NCBI RefSeq assembly: GCF_036373705.1
Contig: NC_089856.1
Location: 7,926,001 to 7,990,000 of the forward strand
DNA: 64,000 nt
Direction of reading: 5' to 3'
Source of the DNA: Amia ocellicauda
Taxonomy: Eukaryota; Chordata; Actinopteri; Amiiformes; Amiidae
Shown here: piece after piece, positions 14,001 through 26,030 of the stretch
How positions within the stretch are numbered: the stretch's first letter is position 1
Layout: every line of letters starts with the position of its first letter
Notes under the pieces: generated by a model
Database searches by the model: none
What the model was told of the DNA's origin: nothing
The model's input: only the letters and a program-made list of their open reading frames with translations
Position numbers and translations under genes: made by a program

Positions 14001-17000
14001 GTGGAGACTTGCGGTACATTCGGAGAAGCATTCGAGTCTACAAGAAAGTAGCAGAAAAGTGATCTTTGTCTTATCTCTAGCTCCTGTGTGGGAAAATTCC
14101 TCCAACGACAGTGAGTTTTGTTGGAGCCAAATATCCAGATCCTTCTTCTGCATTTTATCACTGAGATGCTCCATTGTAGTCATAGGAAGAGGAACATTGA
14201 ATTTACATGAAGAGAGCTGCTGGAGAAGGTTCTAGTTCCCACCAGAAGACTAGTGCATCCCGAACCTTTGCTTTATGTAGAAGACAATGTGAACAGACTC
14301 TTATTTGATTCTTATTTTCTATAATTGTGCTACTAAATTATTATGTTTTGGTTTTTTTTAATATGGGGGTGTAAGATTTAGGTTAGGGTTATTCAGTTAT
14401 TTTCTATTTATGTTGTGATTACATTAGTTAGGTTAGATTTTAATTATTCTTTTTCATTTTAATAAAGACAATTTGAAATGTGTTTTTCTAGTTTTATGTG
14501 GCTTCCCCCCTTAATTATGGACATCGGTGCAGAGTTCTTTCCTTGTGTTCAATTGAGATATATTCTCTCAGCTGTGGAAGAAAATGAACTGTATTCTTAC
14601 ATCCCTGAGTCTGATGAGGGTGTCTGAGATCCAGCCAAACTTGTGCGGGAGAAATTTAATCAGGTGATAATATGTTCTCCGGGAATAGTAGCAATATCTG
14701 ATGTGGCATAGTCGAAGCTGGGTTATAGTCACCATCACCGAGACATTTGTTTTATTAATTGTCACTAGTCACTGCCTGGTGAAGGTCCTGTTGGACTGAA
14801 GGTGATTTGGGCTATAATAACTGTAGCTATTGTTTAATTGATTTACTACTTGTAGTTATGTTTTTCATGTATGTTTTTTTGTTTCTTTTATTACTAATCC
14901 CTGTTTTCTTTTAGATTTGTGTGTGTGCTTGTGCTGTGTTTGTTTAAAGTAACTATTATGTGTGCAAGTTGTTTTGCTGAGCCCTTGCCACTAACTGAGC
15001 CCTTCACCTGTGGCTGGATAATGGCATCACCCTGGCAACAGCCACAAAATCTCCCGCACACCTGAGCTCTCTCCCCCTTGAATGAGCTTTCTAGATAAAA
15101 GGAGAGCAGCTGGTACTCAAAAGGGAACAGCCAGCAGCCAGCAGCCAGTAGCCACAACAGGGCTGGTGACCACTCACTGAATGCTAGCTTGAAAGGCGAC
15201 AGAGAAAACGGCACTCAAGTGGATTCTGTGTGTATGAAACCGGAAGGATTCGAGGAGGGGAAGAGAGACTATCCTGAGCTGAGTAAAGCTAAATGATGTG
15301 TCATGTCACTTGTGATGCCTAGACTAGTGAGCGGATGTGTTGTGAACCTCTGAAGAATAGGATTAGTAAAAGAAGACACAGAGATATCTGATGTGGATAA
15401 AGTGACTTTTTTCTGTCACTTTTTCCACAGTGCTGCAAAGGGGTCACTGCTGTTTCTTGTTTCTTTTTGTTTAGATTATTTTGCGATATCTGAAGAGACA
15501 AAAGTAATAGTGATTTTCCAGATTGAGACTGCAAATAATAAAGTGGTTACCTGCAGATCCTGTGATGTCCAGTCTCTGGTGGAAGGGTCACCTGGGTCCA
15601 CTTCCTGGTCCAAAGCTGGCGCTGATACCTGTGAGGGAGAAAAGCTCAAAGATGTGCCTCATGAAGGATTTGTCTATGTGAAATGTAGATTTGGCATTGA
15701 ACTATAATATACCGTAGTATAGTGTGCAGTGTGACGTAACGTTCCATTTTTAAGCAGTATCCAATCTGCTTAAAACAATATTTATGGAAATATGAGGTGT
15801 GGGGCGGAGCAGGAGCAAAGGCGTTTGTTTTATAAACATTTTTTTTTTTTTTTTTTAATGTTGGCGTTTGCGCATTTGTTTAGCCAGTTGGCACTGATTT
15901 TTTTTAATATAGCAGCAGGAAGCTCTGCACCCATTGGACTCTTTCACAATTTGTTGTGTTACAACTTTAAATGTTGATTGAAATGTGATGTTTTTCCCAT
16001 TTGGTTTGATTTACAGAACCTACTCAACACTTTGAAGAGGCAAGAGATTAGATTAATCAGTTAATTAAAAAATAAACTGAAATGTCTTGGTTAGAGAAGT
16101 ATTCAATACCTGAGTCAGTATTTGGTAGAACCAACTTTGGCAGGAATTACAGTTGTGTGCAGTCTTTTGGGGTCTCTAACAGGTTTGAACACCTGGAATG
16201 TGCAATATTTGCCCATTCTTCTTGGTATAACTGTTCAAGCTCTGTCAAGTTGGTTGTTGGACAGCAATCTTCAAGTTTTCCCACAGATTCTCAATCGGAT
16301 TCAAGTCCAGGCATTCACTTTCTTGTTTTTAAGCTATAGGTATAGGTTTATTCACAGAGTGCAGTTACAGACTACAGACCTAAAAGCAAGTTATGTGTGT
16401 ATATATATCTTTCCTTCTGTGTCTTCAGCAGACAGAGACCCTCTGTTCTCAAAACATTTGATTCTCTCTGCCTTGATATTTTCAGGGTATAAGTTAAACA
16501 TGGTTACTTTTTCCTGTGGTTTCTGATAGTGTTGAGGTGGAATTGTACAAAAGGGTATGACATATTTTCTCATTAGCTGTATTGTTGATTATTTGGCATT
16601 ATTTGTTTAGACTTGCATATTAATCAGCATTTCATTAATTTTCATTGATTCTTCCAATTATTCCCGTATAAGGACTTTTTATTTGTTATCTTTTGAGGTC
16701 TCAACCTATAAATTACCATATCTATTTCTCTCAGAACGTTCGCTGAGTCCAAAGATCCTCTGTATCTCCGTCACCGTTTCCCTATATAATGTTATTACCA
16801 TTATCTAATAAACATCTTATTGATTCATGGTGGTCCTGTGGATTAATTACAAATAGGATTTCTTACAAAGTCAACTTCCAGGACCAGATGCTGAAGTGCA
16901 AAAGGAAGCGAGCACCAGAGGCCACCAGTGGAAATTAAAATGAGATTAGTTTCAGACTGAGGATATGGAAAAAGACTTGTAGTTAAAGCAGCAACTAAAA

Positions 17001-20000
17001 AATAAACATGTTAAGATGGGTGGCCTCCTCTCATTTATAAGCCTCCTTATGTTCTTATGGTTGCCTACCTCTGACATATTCTTTGTATCTGTTTTTCCCC
17101 CCAATGTGGGCCTCCTGGTTGGCTGTGTGAATGTCAGCCTGGGCACTACAGATGCAGTGTTACCACTGTGAGGAGTACCTGCTGGAGAACGACTGCTCAG
17201 CGCCCCAATTCATCGTCAACTGTACAGCCAACATCCAGAATGCCTGTCAGAAGGAAATCCTTGTTGGAAATAATGGTAAGGGGGCCAACTTGTCAATCTG
17301 GAACCTCCTTTATAACTTTATAACTCCAGGAGTTATAAAACAAAAGTCTCCAACCCTTAGCCTGGAGAAACCCCAAATGATTTATTTTCATAGGTCAAGC
17401 CTAAATCTTCAGTTTCTAAGGACTAGGACAGAGCTTGCCAATTCCTAGTCCTGGAGAGCCACAATGTCTTGTGTTTTGTGGTGACTGTGGTTTTATCCAA
17501 AACTTTCACTGATTATTGTGAAACTTATTATGTTTAATTATTCATAATTGCCATATGTTTACGGTATTCGGCAGTTCACTATTTAGAGGGACCTATAAAA
17601 CCTGCAGCTTCCCAGGAACAGGACTGGTCATCCCTGGACTGGGAATACACATTACTTACTGGTCAGTTAAGCAACTCACTTGTTCCAGGCTGAAGGGTAT
17701 TGAAGTGATCTTGCATAGATCAAAACACAAGCATAAGTGATCGAGATAAAATGTTGGACCTATAAATGCTGCTTGGGGCCCTCCTGGCTTTCTTTGTAAC
17801 TAGATATTCCCTGTAGTTGGGCACCAGAGTGGAGAATACTCCATTGCACAGGAAAGAAGAAAAAAAACAGAAAAAGTAAATCAGCATGTGGAAAACAAAG
17901 GTACAAAATATAAATGCAATATTTACAACTTTTTATAAATGTATTGTTTGTAGTTTAAGCATTTTACCTTTCGTGTGCACCATCACCATTAACTTGTCTT
18001 ATCTATGGGGTTGTTGATCATTTTCTTGTTTTGGGCATTTTTACTACCTTTCTCTCCAGAACTCATAAATTAATTGCTACAGTTTAAGTCTTTACAGCAG
18101 ATGTCCTTGCTGTAAAGATGAACAGGCAGCCATTCTCTTAAAAATCAAGGAGAGAAGTACTCAGATTATTTACAAACCTATAAGGCACAGGATATATTCT
18201 GTTTAACCCTTTGTTTTCATTACACCAGTATATTGAACTCAATATAAGGGTTGCTTCAATCATTTTTTGTGTTAAACTGCTAGTATACATGTGCCCAAGG
18301 TTTGCTTACTGAACTTAATTTGAAATAACTAAACCTTTTGTATCCCTCCTTTAAAAAGATAAATAAAATAAGACACTTAAATCATCTATCATTTATTCAA
18401 ATTTAAAATGTTAAATTCTGTTCTTTGAGTTAGACCTTTGAACTCTGGAATGAATATTGTTGCTTTTATTCAATATGATGATCTGATTTTTGTATTGTTT
18501 CTCTGCAAATAAGGATATCAAAACAGTTATCAAAGTGGTGACTTTCAAGAGTGGAAAGACCTGAGTTCAAATGAGAATAGGAGAAAAGTCATGTTAGCAC
18601 ATACACCATCCATACATAGCCCTGCAGATTGCAATGAACGTGCCTTAGAGTAATGTCTACACTAACAGGATATTACATATATTAAATACAAATCTGTACC
18701 CTATCATGGTATAATTTATTCTTAGAACCCACTTTATGCTATTAATGAATCAAAATGCAAAAGGGTAGAACTTCATAATTTGATCCAAAAGTTTAGATTT
18801 TTTGCAGTCGTATAGAGCTGTAGACCCTAAATGCTAATAACCATCAAAAAATATCCTAATCACTTCTGTAAATTTATCCAGTTATAATAATCAAATCAAG
18901 GCATTTCCTTTAACGATTGTGAAATACATGAACGAGTCTGAAAGGGAAAATCTTTCCAGGCTTTTCCCACAGATCTCCTGGATGAGGGTCTTATTGTAAG
19001 TTGTATGTAAGGACTCATCTATGTTTTATTTACATTAGCACTACTGAGCCAAGTGTCAGTTTGGTGTGGATTGGCACACACAGCTCACGTTATGTGAGGA
19101 ACTGATGACGTATAATTTATGTAATTAAAATCCATATTGCATACAATTTGCTTGTTTTATGAGTGGCTCTGTTTTATTTTTGTTGCTTCAGTTTTCTGAC
19201 ACCACTGCTTTACATTCTGGTTAAACCCCAATGGCTTCATGTCTTCTGAAAATGTGGTATTTCTTTTTTTTCTTTTGGATACAAGTTCTACCTGTACTCT
19301 TCTATCCCACCAGAGGGTTACAAGTGTTTGCATTTCATCAGCATTGCAAGCTTTTTCATCCATCAATATCATTAGAGTATATCTTAACAACTCTTATCTT
19401 CTTCTCCAAATGCTTGTTGATGATGTAAACAAACACAAAATTGCATAGTTTGTAACCATGCCAACAGCCTTCATCGCCAAAGACCCAGCTTCAAATATCA
19501 TGCAGGACCGGAGTTTCAAAGGTTGGTTCATGCTCAAAAGCGATCAATCAGTGGACACCTAAAGCCTTGATGTCATGGCTTGGCTGTAATTTGATTATTT
19601 GATGGACCTCTGGGCTCACCGAAAGCAATAAGAAATAAGGATGTTTGTTATCAGCAGAGATATACAAAGCCATGAGCCTCACAGTCTCAAGCATCACAAA
19701 CTCCAGAAAGTGCAGGGTTTGGCCAGAGGCATTTCACATAAGTAAAATTTGAGTAAAATTGCATTGTATTCTCCCTAAGAACTGTTTAAAGAATAGTACA
19801 AATGTGTAGTTGCCATGTCTATTTGCTGACAGTAGGTATCTTTGTTCCTGTAGGTGTGTCGTACCGTAAAGCCTGTGCTTCCTTCACAACGTGTTTAATT
19901 GCGTCAGCAGGCTACCAGTCCTTCTGCTCTCCGGGCCGCGTAGGTTCGGTGTGTATCAGCTGCTGTAACACCCCGCTGTGTAACGGCCCCCGACCTCCTC

Positions 20001-20074
20001 GCATTTCTTCAGGAACGGCCCTGCAGCCCTCTGCCCTGGCCCTGAGCACCATGGTCATTCTCTGCCTGCCGTGA
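2409..20074 (+). CDS. lypd1: Ly6/PLAUR domain protein, LYPD1 (Lynx2)-type; three exons, complete
   Basis: Joining 2409-2460, 17138-17275 and 19854-20074 gives 411 nt, 136 aa plus stop; human LYPD1 is 141 aa. Residues 1-20 form a signal peptide (MHPLLLCATLCGC...). Then comes the Ly6 start QMQCYHCEEY, a conserved middle (NDCSAPQFIVNCTANIQ) and the LYPD1 block (CLIASAGYQSFCSPG), ending in the LU-domain CCNTPLCN. A C-terminal hydrophobic tail after a Ser/Gly-rich stretch suggests GPI anchoring. The even cysteine spacing fits a three-finger fold. LYPD1/Lynx2 is known to bind nicotinic acetylcholine receptors at the neuronal surface and dampen them. The introns are both phase 1, as usual for Ly6 genes. 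The 2409 ATG is preferred because it has A at -3 and gives the signal peptide. The gene could be a LYPD1 ohnolog rather than the orthologue, since it is linked to tmbim6 and fmnl3. Confidence 0.92.
4580..5305 (-). mobile_element. L2-clade LINE, 3' part of reverse transcriptase ORF
   Basis: The minus strand encodes the C-terminal tail of an L2/CR1-type RT protein. First comes a segment like HWLLIPACIQFKTLILTYRC (about 5280-5220, one frame). After a frameshift comes SLAPKWWNDLPTEVKTAESL ending KMHLFRL (about 5070-4975). This is the usual 'WN.LP...R.A.SL..F...LK.HLF' ending of L2 ORF2. The 3' end is the conserved tail (gtaagtcgccctggataagg on the minus strand) followed by TTA/ATA repeats near 4590. 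It is 5'-truncated and frameshifted, so dead. Confidence 0.85.
5307..5564 (-). pseudogene. hAT transposase C-terminal dimerisation fragment
   Basis: This 85-codon open stretch on the minus strand includes MTATGERPFYEVKLLKTYLC followed by STMKEERLYGLAHL. It closely follows the hAT dimerisation-domain pattern (T..AERSFS.L..IKTYLRSTM..ERL..LA). It resembles ZMYM1-like/hAT transposases. Only this C-terminal piece is left, and it directly abuts the L2 LINE fragment. It has no catalytic core or terminal repeats, so it is a remnant. Confidence 0.75.
7985..8041. repeat. (TTA)n microsatellite
   Basis: Nearly pure TTA/ATT repeat of about 19 units, preceded by diverged attgttattgttg units. Confidence 0.97.
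10967..11021. repeat. (AAT)n microsatellite
   Basis: Pure AAT/ATA repeat of about 18 units. Confidence 0.97.
12265..12560. mobile_element. Degraded non-autonomous hAT-like element
   Basis: It begins aggggtgtaatggtatgaca, then has atgataaccgtcacaaaaaa and atcacagtattatgg, the pattern of the common fish hAT-type repeats starting TAGGG(C/G)TGTAA(C/T)GGTATGA. The right side contains aacggtatgacaaccgtctg. A clean right terminal repeat and target duplication are not visible, so the right boundary is approximate. Confidence 0.5.
15935..16325 (-). pseudogene. Tc1/mariner transposase C-terminal remnant
   Basis: Translated on the minus strand, about 16320-16200 reads CLDLNPIENLWENLKIAVQQ, then a stop codon, then SLNSYTKKNGQILHIP. 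The DLNPIENLW block contains the catalytic Glu of Tc1-like DDE transposases. The internal stop, loss of the two catalytic Asp residues and the absent 5' half show a dead, truncated copy. The flank near 15950 (cacaatttgttgtgttacaa) resembles the subterminal part of a fish Tc1 family. It is a different family from the intact element at 43132-44352. Confidence 0.8.
16560..16870 (+). mobile_element. Possible solo-LTR-like segment
   Basis: The segment has an LTR-like layout: a promoter-like stretch with cctatataatg, an AATAAA at about 16808, a short downstream region and an end at ttcttaca. No internal retroelement sequence, primer-binding site or second LTR is visible, and the left boundary is uncertain. 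It could equally be unique intron sequence. Confidence 0.22.
17138..17275 (+). CDS. lypd1: lypd1-like coding exon 2 (first half of Ly6 domain)
   Basis: The acceptor is aatgtcag/cc and the donor is aatg/gtaagg. It encodes residues 18-63, with Cys residues in CYHC, NDC, VNC and NAC and N-linked sequons NCT and NNG-like context. Entry and exit phases are both 1. Confidence 0.93.
17276..19853. other. lypd1-like intron 2 (2.6 kb)
   Basis: AT-rich sequence with no recognisable exon or transposon. One 25-bp segment at 19623-19647 recurs exactly at 23249-23273. Confidence 0.7.
19854..20074 (+). CDS. lypd1: lypd1-like coding exon 3 (C-terminal half and GPI signal)
   Basis: The acceptor is ttcctgtag. 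It encodes VSYRKACASF..., the CCNTPLCNGPRP motif and the hydrophobic C-terminus LALSTMVILCLP, with a stop at 20072-20074. Confidence 0.93.
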
Positions 20075-20975
20075 TACAGTACAAAAGCTGCAAGTATCTG
20101 GTGAACGTGGGTCAAAAACCATGATGAGGGGACCATGCTTTTGAGTATATAAAAAGTGTGAAGATCTTTGATCTCCCAGTCTTAGCTGGATGTCCCCACC
20201 AACCCCCCCACCCTACCATGAGGGACAAGACAAAGCATTGTCTGAAAGGTACACCATCAAAGCTCTCTGCTATTTGTTGCTCAGCAAGCCCCGAATGCCC
20301 TGCAGCACAGCGATTACACCAATCTGAGGATTTGAAGCAGTTGGGACTGTTAACAATCTGAATCTGCAGCCACCTGACAAGCTACGGGGAGTCACGTTTG
20401 TGCAAAAAATATAAATCAGCCAGCTAACTGCGACCCACCTCACAGCAATCAGCTGTGAACCGCTGTTCTCGGAAGTCCCAGTTTAAACGGGCAATACCAT
20501 ACCCGGCCTTGGAGAGGTATATAGTCTACAGGAAACCATTCCAGCTGGATTAATAATCTCATGACTTCTGCTGACAAGTTGAAAACAAAGCACTGAAGCT
20601 AAAGAGGACAATCTTATGTTAGCAGGTTTGTAGAGTGTTTGTAGACATGGCTACATAATGGTACAAGCTTGTCTTGCCAACTGGGTCACCATTTGCATTG
20701 CATGTGCAAATAGCTGGTGGTCAAAATACCTTCTGCTAGTTAGAAATGACTAATACTGTTTATTAGAGAAAAGGCAGGAGGCTTTACATGGATAAATTTT
20801 CCATCTGCCAACAAAGCCTGTCCAGTAATATTCATTGTCTTCATCATTCATCACAAAAGTATCCAGCTTAGATTTTGGAGAAACATGAACTTAGTTATAC
20901 AAGTTGTGTATATGTTTTGTTATGTGCTGATTATTTGTGCAAATTCTGCAATAAAAAATAAATGACCCCTTACCA
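20075..20975 (+). other. lypd1: Predicted 3'UTR of lypd1-like gene
   Basis: This is non-coding sequence between the stop codon and a pair of poly(A) signals. The end is inferred from those signals. It contains no recognised repeat. Confidence 0.55.
20950..20962 (+). terminator. Tandem AATAAA poly(A) signals
   Basis: Two AATAAA hexamers (20950-20955 and 20957-20962) lie 880 nt after the lypd1-like stop. They are the first such pair on the plus strand after the gene. Confidence 0.6.
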
Positions 20976-23900
20976 TCTACCTCTCAAACACTGTCTTTAA
21001 AAAAGTAAAATATCAGATTAATCTTCCACATTGTTTTAGACAGATGTAATACTTTCATTTGGGGAATGTCAATGTTAATCAAATTGGAAGTATTTATTTG
21101 ACTGCAAGCGCCTTTTCTTAATGCTTAACCTCAAAAGTCATGTTACAATGAGAATCTAAGAAAACATAGAGCACAGGCACATTTGAAAAATATATTCAAA
21201 CAATAATCTCAACAGGAATCAGTTTATAGCACTTGAAATTTAAATCTATTCCATAAAAACAAAAACAAAAAAATTAAGAAATGTTTAGAAGATGGTCACA
21301 ACACCCCCACCCACAATATGATAATGGACAGGGGGATGGATGGGCTTTTCACAAAATAAATTTTGGCAAGGCATGTTGCTAACTGTTATGTGCTTGTATG
21401 ATTGTATGTTGGTAAGAGTGTATAGCCACGGGTTGACTGTTAATTGGTGTAAATGTGACAATAATGGTAGAGAAAAGTGGTGTTGTAAATGAGACTAACG
21501 CACCAGCTATATATTGTCCACAAGGCTTTCATCCAACCTTAAAACAGCATACAAAATAAGAATATATATATACAAAAATAAACTATATTATATAGCCTTG
21601 AAATGTATTCAACAGACCCTACCCTTTTTTTAAAATATGGTACATATATATGGAAAAAGAAATAGTGATAGATCACATGCAATTCAACTTTTCAGTAAAA
21701 TCATAGGCATCTGTTCTACGCCTCCTGCTCCTATTTCCATCATCTGTATGAAGCAAGAATAAGGCTCAAGGCTGGGATCTTCACAATTAGTTATATATAA
21801 GCTTTTCATTAACTTCTGTTCTTTATTCTTCACCAGGATTCCCTGCAATATTGTGTTTTATATCAAATATAGGCTGGTTACAAAACTAACCTATTAAATC
21901 TATGAAAACAGCATATAAATTGATTAAAACTTGGTAAAATGAAATATGGAGTTTTAAATTAGTGACATGAACACACTGAAATATAATATGGTCTTTAACA
22001 ATTGCAGTCCCACCATCATGAAAACCAAAATAAAAAAAGTTAAAACCTGTAAAAGGTAGTTTGCTCGGAAGTCCAAAACTAAATGGAAATCAGAGTATAA
22101 AACCAAATCTACATACAAACTGCTTTGAAAGCATTTTTTCACAGCGATTTCCCTTCAGTTACAAATGCAGCGCAGGGTTTTTATAACATTTGTAGATGCC
22201 CTAATGAATAGAAAGTCTTTATGTTACTACCATCAGAAAGACTATTCTAAGCTAAATTACATTCAAAATAATCAATATGGCACAAATAGACAGCTATAAC
22301 TCTAGAATTAAAGAACTATACTTGGGATTGATTTTGAAATTCATTATTATTGGAATGGTACTTTGTTAATGAACAACCTTGAGACTTTCTGATGCAATAT
22401 AATGGTTTAACCACAACGTGTATGGACACTTTTAAGGAGATTTAAATAAACTTGTCTTAAATGGTAACCTTCAAAATCAGTTGGACTTCATGAGTTATAA
22501 GCAGTGAAGATAAAATTCACATTTTCATCTACTTTCGCACATATTTCAAAACAAAGCTAGATTCATGGTATAATACAAAAAAATACATTAAAACTATTTA
22601 AAATGAACATTTATTTTACTTGTGGAAATATTATGTGGATCTGTATTAACATCAGCTTGCTTTAAAATGTCTGTTTTCAAGGGACTGTCATTACATATTT
22701 CTGTATACAGTGTTGTGAATCAATAATGTAGAATTGACAGAACACATAAATATGCAGCACCTTAGCTATTATGTCAATAACATACAAAGCCTCAAATTAT
22801 CATTTTTGTTAATTTGGGCTTTTGTACACAGGTGGACTGTCGCATTAGTTTGAGTAGTGATTTATAACGGGCTTTAAAAATACAAATGTAATGCAATATT
22901 TCAGAAATGTACCTAAATATTAGAATCGGGGTAATAAACCACACTGGTCCCTCAACTTCAAACAACAGCAACAGACACAAATCACACATTTCATTTAATC
23001 AAAGTTTATTTAAACAAATTTAACTTACATTTATTGAGCAAATGTTACAACCCCAATCCCCAAAACAAGAAATGCTAGCTCTTCACAGTATTGAGATGTT
23101 TTTTTGTTTTGTTTTTTTACTATTTTAAAACAGATTATCAGCTATAAAATCATAATGTTATTTGTATTGTATAAAAAAAGCCATATTTGCTGATAGTTTG
23201 GTAAACGGTTTATGTAATTGGCACTTCCAAGGAGACAAGATTCTTCGCAAGCAATAAGAAATAAGGATGTTTGGCTTCCACACACTTATCCCTTTTCAAT
23301 TTTCACCTTAATACTATCCAACAAGGCTGAACCTCTTACAACCTTCATATGAAACTAGAACTCCAAAGGGGTGGTGAAAATGCAGGTTAATGAAATCTTT
23401 ATGCTCCATTACTCAGGTGGTAAAATAGGAAATTCAAGTTAGTGAAAGACAGCACAGATGAATTACAAGGATTGTAAGATCCATCTCCATTTAGCAATGG
23501 CATGGTATTTTGAGTAGATTGTGAAAACTGAAGTATCTGATTTAAAATGTCATACACAAGCCGAGTGACAAAACTGTAATGACCCTCCAAATTACATTTC
23601 TAATGTCTTCCCCCTAAATTAGCTTAACCTTGACAAGGGGGAGCACAAAGTGGTTTAAACATTTATTTGCTTACTGTAAAATTATCTAAAAGCAAGTATT
23701 ACAATTTGTTAGCATCACACTTCATAGTAATTTCATCAATATTCCAGTTCTGGAATTAAAATTGTAATTCTAATTCTGCAGGAACCTGCAAGCAAAAGCC
23801 TACAATGGAAGCCTGCAGTGTTTAGTAGAACTCAAATAGACAAGTGAGTTGCATACTTTGCAGTTTGATGCTCTAGAAGGCAATCCTTACTGATGCAATA

Positions 23901-24890
23901 ATATTCTACACAATCTCCCAAACTGACTCTCAGTTTAGATTTCTCAATACATCAGAGCTACAAAAGTAAAAAACAAAATTAAGACATCGCTTCTCTACAA
24001 TTAAAATTAAGTCGTAGACAAGGGGTGAAGTAGAATACAGTTAACTGTATATTCTGACAAGGAATGGGAACCTCATGAATGCACACAATTAAGCATTAGC
24101 AAAAACTGCTTCCTATTATTAAAAAAAGTGTTAAAGAGTTAAATGTATTCTTTAAAAATTAAATTTGTTACAGCAATTGGATAAATAAAAAGACTGTATA
24201 ATTCTGGGAAATGTATACCTGAAATTGTCTCCCTACAACCATGTAGCAGAAAGATGTACTTGAAGCACATCTTGAAATTGTGACTGGTGTATATCTGACA
24301 AAGGGGTTTAGCAGAGCTATGTCGCATAGTACAACCTGTGAACATTTTTCATGCGACTTTCTTCAGTTATATACATAGCTCGTCACTGTATAACAATTGT
24401 CTGCATTAAATATTAAGACTGTTTGCTGAAGCTGTCATGGGGATGCTTACATTTCTCAACCACATTTATAGGACACACATATGAAAAAGCAAAGAGCATT
24501 CCAAGCTGCACCATATCAGAAATACAATCAAATTGTATTTGTTTCAATGAAAGACAAGTATGCAGTTTTTAACTGGTTTTTGAGAAGGTCATATGCCCAT
24601 AGGTGGATTATCTGATTTCTATATTGGAATACTATAATCTAGATTTCAGAGTTTTTTTCTAAATGTAGTTCAGTAGTTTTACAACACTAATTGTGATTTG
24701 GTGTGAGGTTTAAATGTAGAGGTTTTCCTGAACTCGCTTGGCTGTGAAATGACGGTCTGTTACCGGATGCTGACTGTCAACCCCCCCCACCCCACCCCCA
24801 CCGTGTACGGGGAATGAGCCAAGCAGCTGCTGCAGAGGCGGTGACCGGGGAGGTGGTGGGAAGCGAAACGTTGAATGCTGGATGGCGGTT
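20976..24890. other. Convergent intergenic region lypd1-tmbim6
   Basis: About 3.9 kb of AT-rich sequence lies between the two convergent genes. No gene, tRNA or clear transposon was seen. Minus-strand AATAAA candidates (for example near 23006) could extend the tmbim6 3'UTR into it. A G-rich/C-rich block lies at 24781-24802. Confidence 0.55.
24781..24802 (-). promoter_or_regulatory. G-run block downstream of tmbim6 poly(A) signal
   Basis: The plus strand is C8-A-C4-A-C5-A-C2, so the minus (tmbim6) strand has G2-T-G5-T-G4-T-G8, able to form a G-quadruplex. It sits about 107 nt past the candidate tmbim6 poly(A) hexamer, where G-rich pause elements can aid termination. That role is inferred. Confidence 0.4.
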
Positions 24891-26006
24891 ATAATGGGGT
24901 ATTTATACTTTATTGGGGGAAGCAATTTATAAAATTCCAATTATAGGAAAGCAAGACTAATGGAAAAAAAAAGAATGGCAATATTTGTTTTAGATTCACA
25001 ATGGCTATAACCTGAAGCAATGAAAAAGTTATCCTGCTTACACCGTAAGGAATCAGATTTGTACAACTTTCATGTAGATCAATGCACACCATTTGCAAAT
25101 GAATAAAGAGATGGCAATGGAAACATCAAATGTTTAAAAAATTGATTACACTTCTTATACCAATCAATAACTATACATGACTGTTGAACAGGAGCCTGCA
25201 TGACACTTTATACCACCATCAATTATCACAAACAATATTTAAAATCACTTGGGCTATTTAAAAGGAAGAGGGGGGGCAGGGAGTATGGCTTGCACAGCTC
25301 AGAAGAGGCCATTCTTACCCATGTATGCAGAGCAGTAACCAGCATAATAGAAACTTTAAAGTTGGACAGCTCTTAGATTCCTTGCCACTTCTTTCACCTT
25401 TATGTCCAATCAGTTTCCATACATGAATTTTCTCACAAGGTGTTCCCACTACCATCACTTATGAAAAAATACTGTTTCTAGTTATGGTGGTGATCAACTG
25501 ATTTTGTGTTTTTAATGATGGGCAATATGGATGGCTGGTCAATAACAATGAATTATGCAGTGCATTAGGGAAGGAAATGCTTCAAATGATAAGCTTCTCA
25601 AAATATGTTAATGAACCCAGTAAAGCAGTACAAAAAAAAATAAGGAACCATGGTGTAGAAAGCTCTGTGCAAAATAATTGCATCTCATAAAGACAGGAAA
25701 GTAGCAAGTCCTCTCTAGTATTATGCTACCAGATACTTGTGTAGTAGTCCCCCCTGCTGGCCTGGTTTGATCACTGCAACTTTGACATTGATGCGATTCA
25801 CATTCCTTCATTATATTTAATGATTTTCCCCAGCTGTGAAGCCAAACTCCCACAAAAGTTTTTTAAATATTAAAATTCTAGGAAAAAAAAAAAAATTAAG
25901 AAGGTGGAGGTGAAAGCACCAGAAGCATTTCAGATACTATTCCTTGTCACAGATTTTTTTTTTTTTTTTTAATTTGAGTTTAAATTCACAGATTTCACTC
26001 CTCAAT
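24891..26006 (-). other. tmbim6: Predicted 3'UTR of tmbim6
   Basis: This region extends from the tmbim6 stop (26007-26009) to the candidate poly(A) site. It contains a T-run at about 25954-25970 and no recognised repeat. The length (about 1.1 kb) depends on which hexamer is used. Confidence 0.45.
24909..24914 (-). terminator. Candidate tmbim6 poly(A) signal
   Basis: AATAAA on the minus strand in the context cccccAATAAAgtata, about 1.1 kb after the stop codon. Other hexamers exist further on. Confidence 0.4.
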
Positions 26007-26030
26007 CTACTTCTTTTCCTTCTTCTTGTC
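26007..26030 (-). CDS. tmbim6: tmbim6 exon 10 (C-terminal DKKKEKK)
   Basis: Acceptor cttacag, then seven codons of the charged cytosolic tail and TAG. Confidence 0.93.
   Translation of the reverse strand, partial: DKKKEKK

Larger units (their letters stand above)
2461..17137. other. lypd1-like intron 1 (14.7 kb)
   Basis: The intron runs from donor gtaaag to acceptor gaatgtcag. It carries an L2 LINE fragment, a hAT transposase remnant, two TTA/AAT microsatellites, a degraded hAT-like segment, a Tc1 transposase remnant and an LTR-like stretch. No additional Ly6 exon was seen. ORFs at 9196-9711 (171 codons), 12628-12957 and 13821-14183 (minus) have no family I recognise and are probably chance or repeat-derived. 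Confidence 0.75.

Noticed and set aside
14880..15710. LTR-like promoter region (ctagataaaaggagagcagc) in lypd1 intron 1
   Set aside because: There is no second LTR, primer-binding site or retroelement protein nearby, and the boundaries cannot be set.
24710..24940. Proline/glycine-rich minus-strand ORF
   Set aside because: It is created by the C/G-run block and lies in the tmbim6 3' flank. No homology was recognised.
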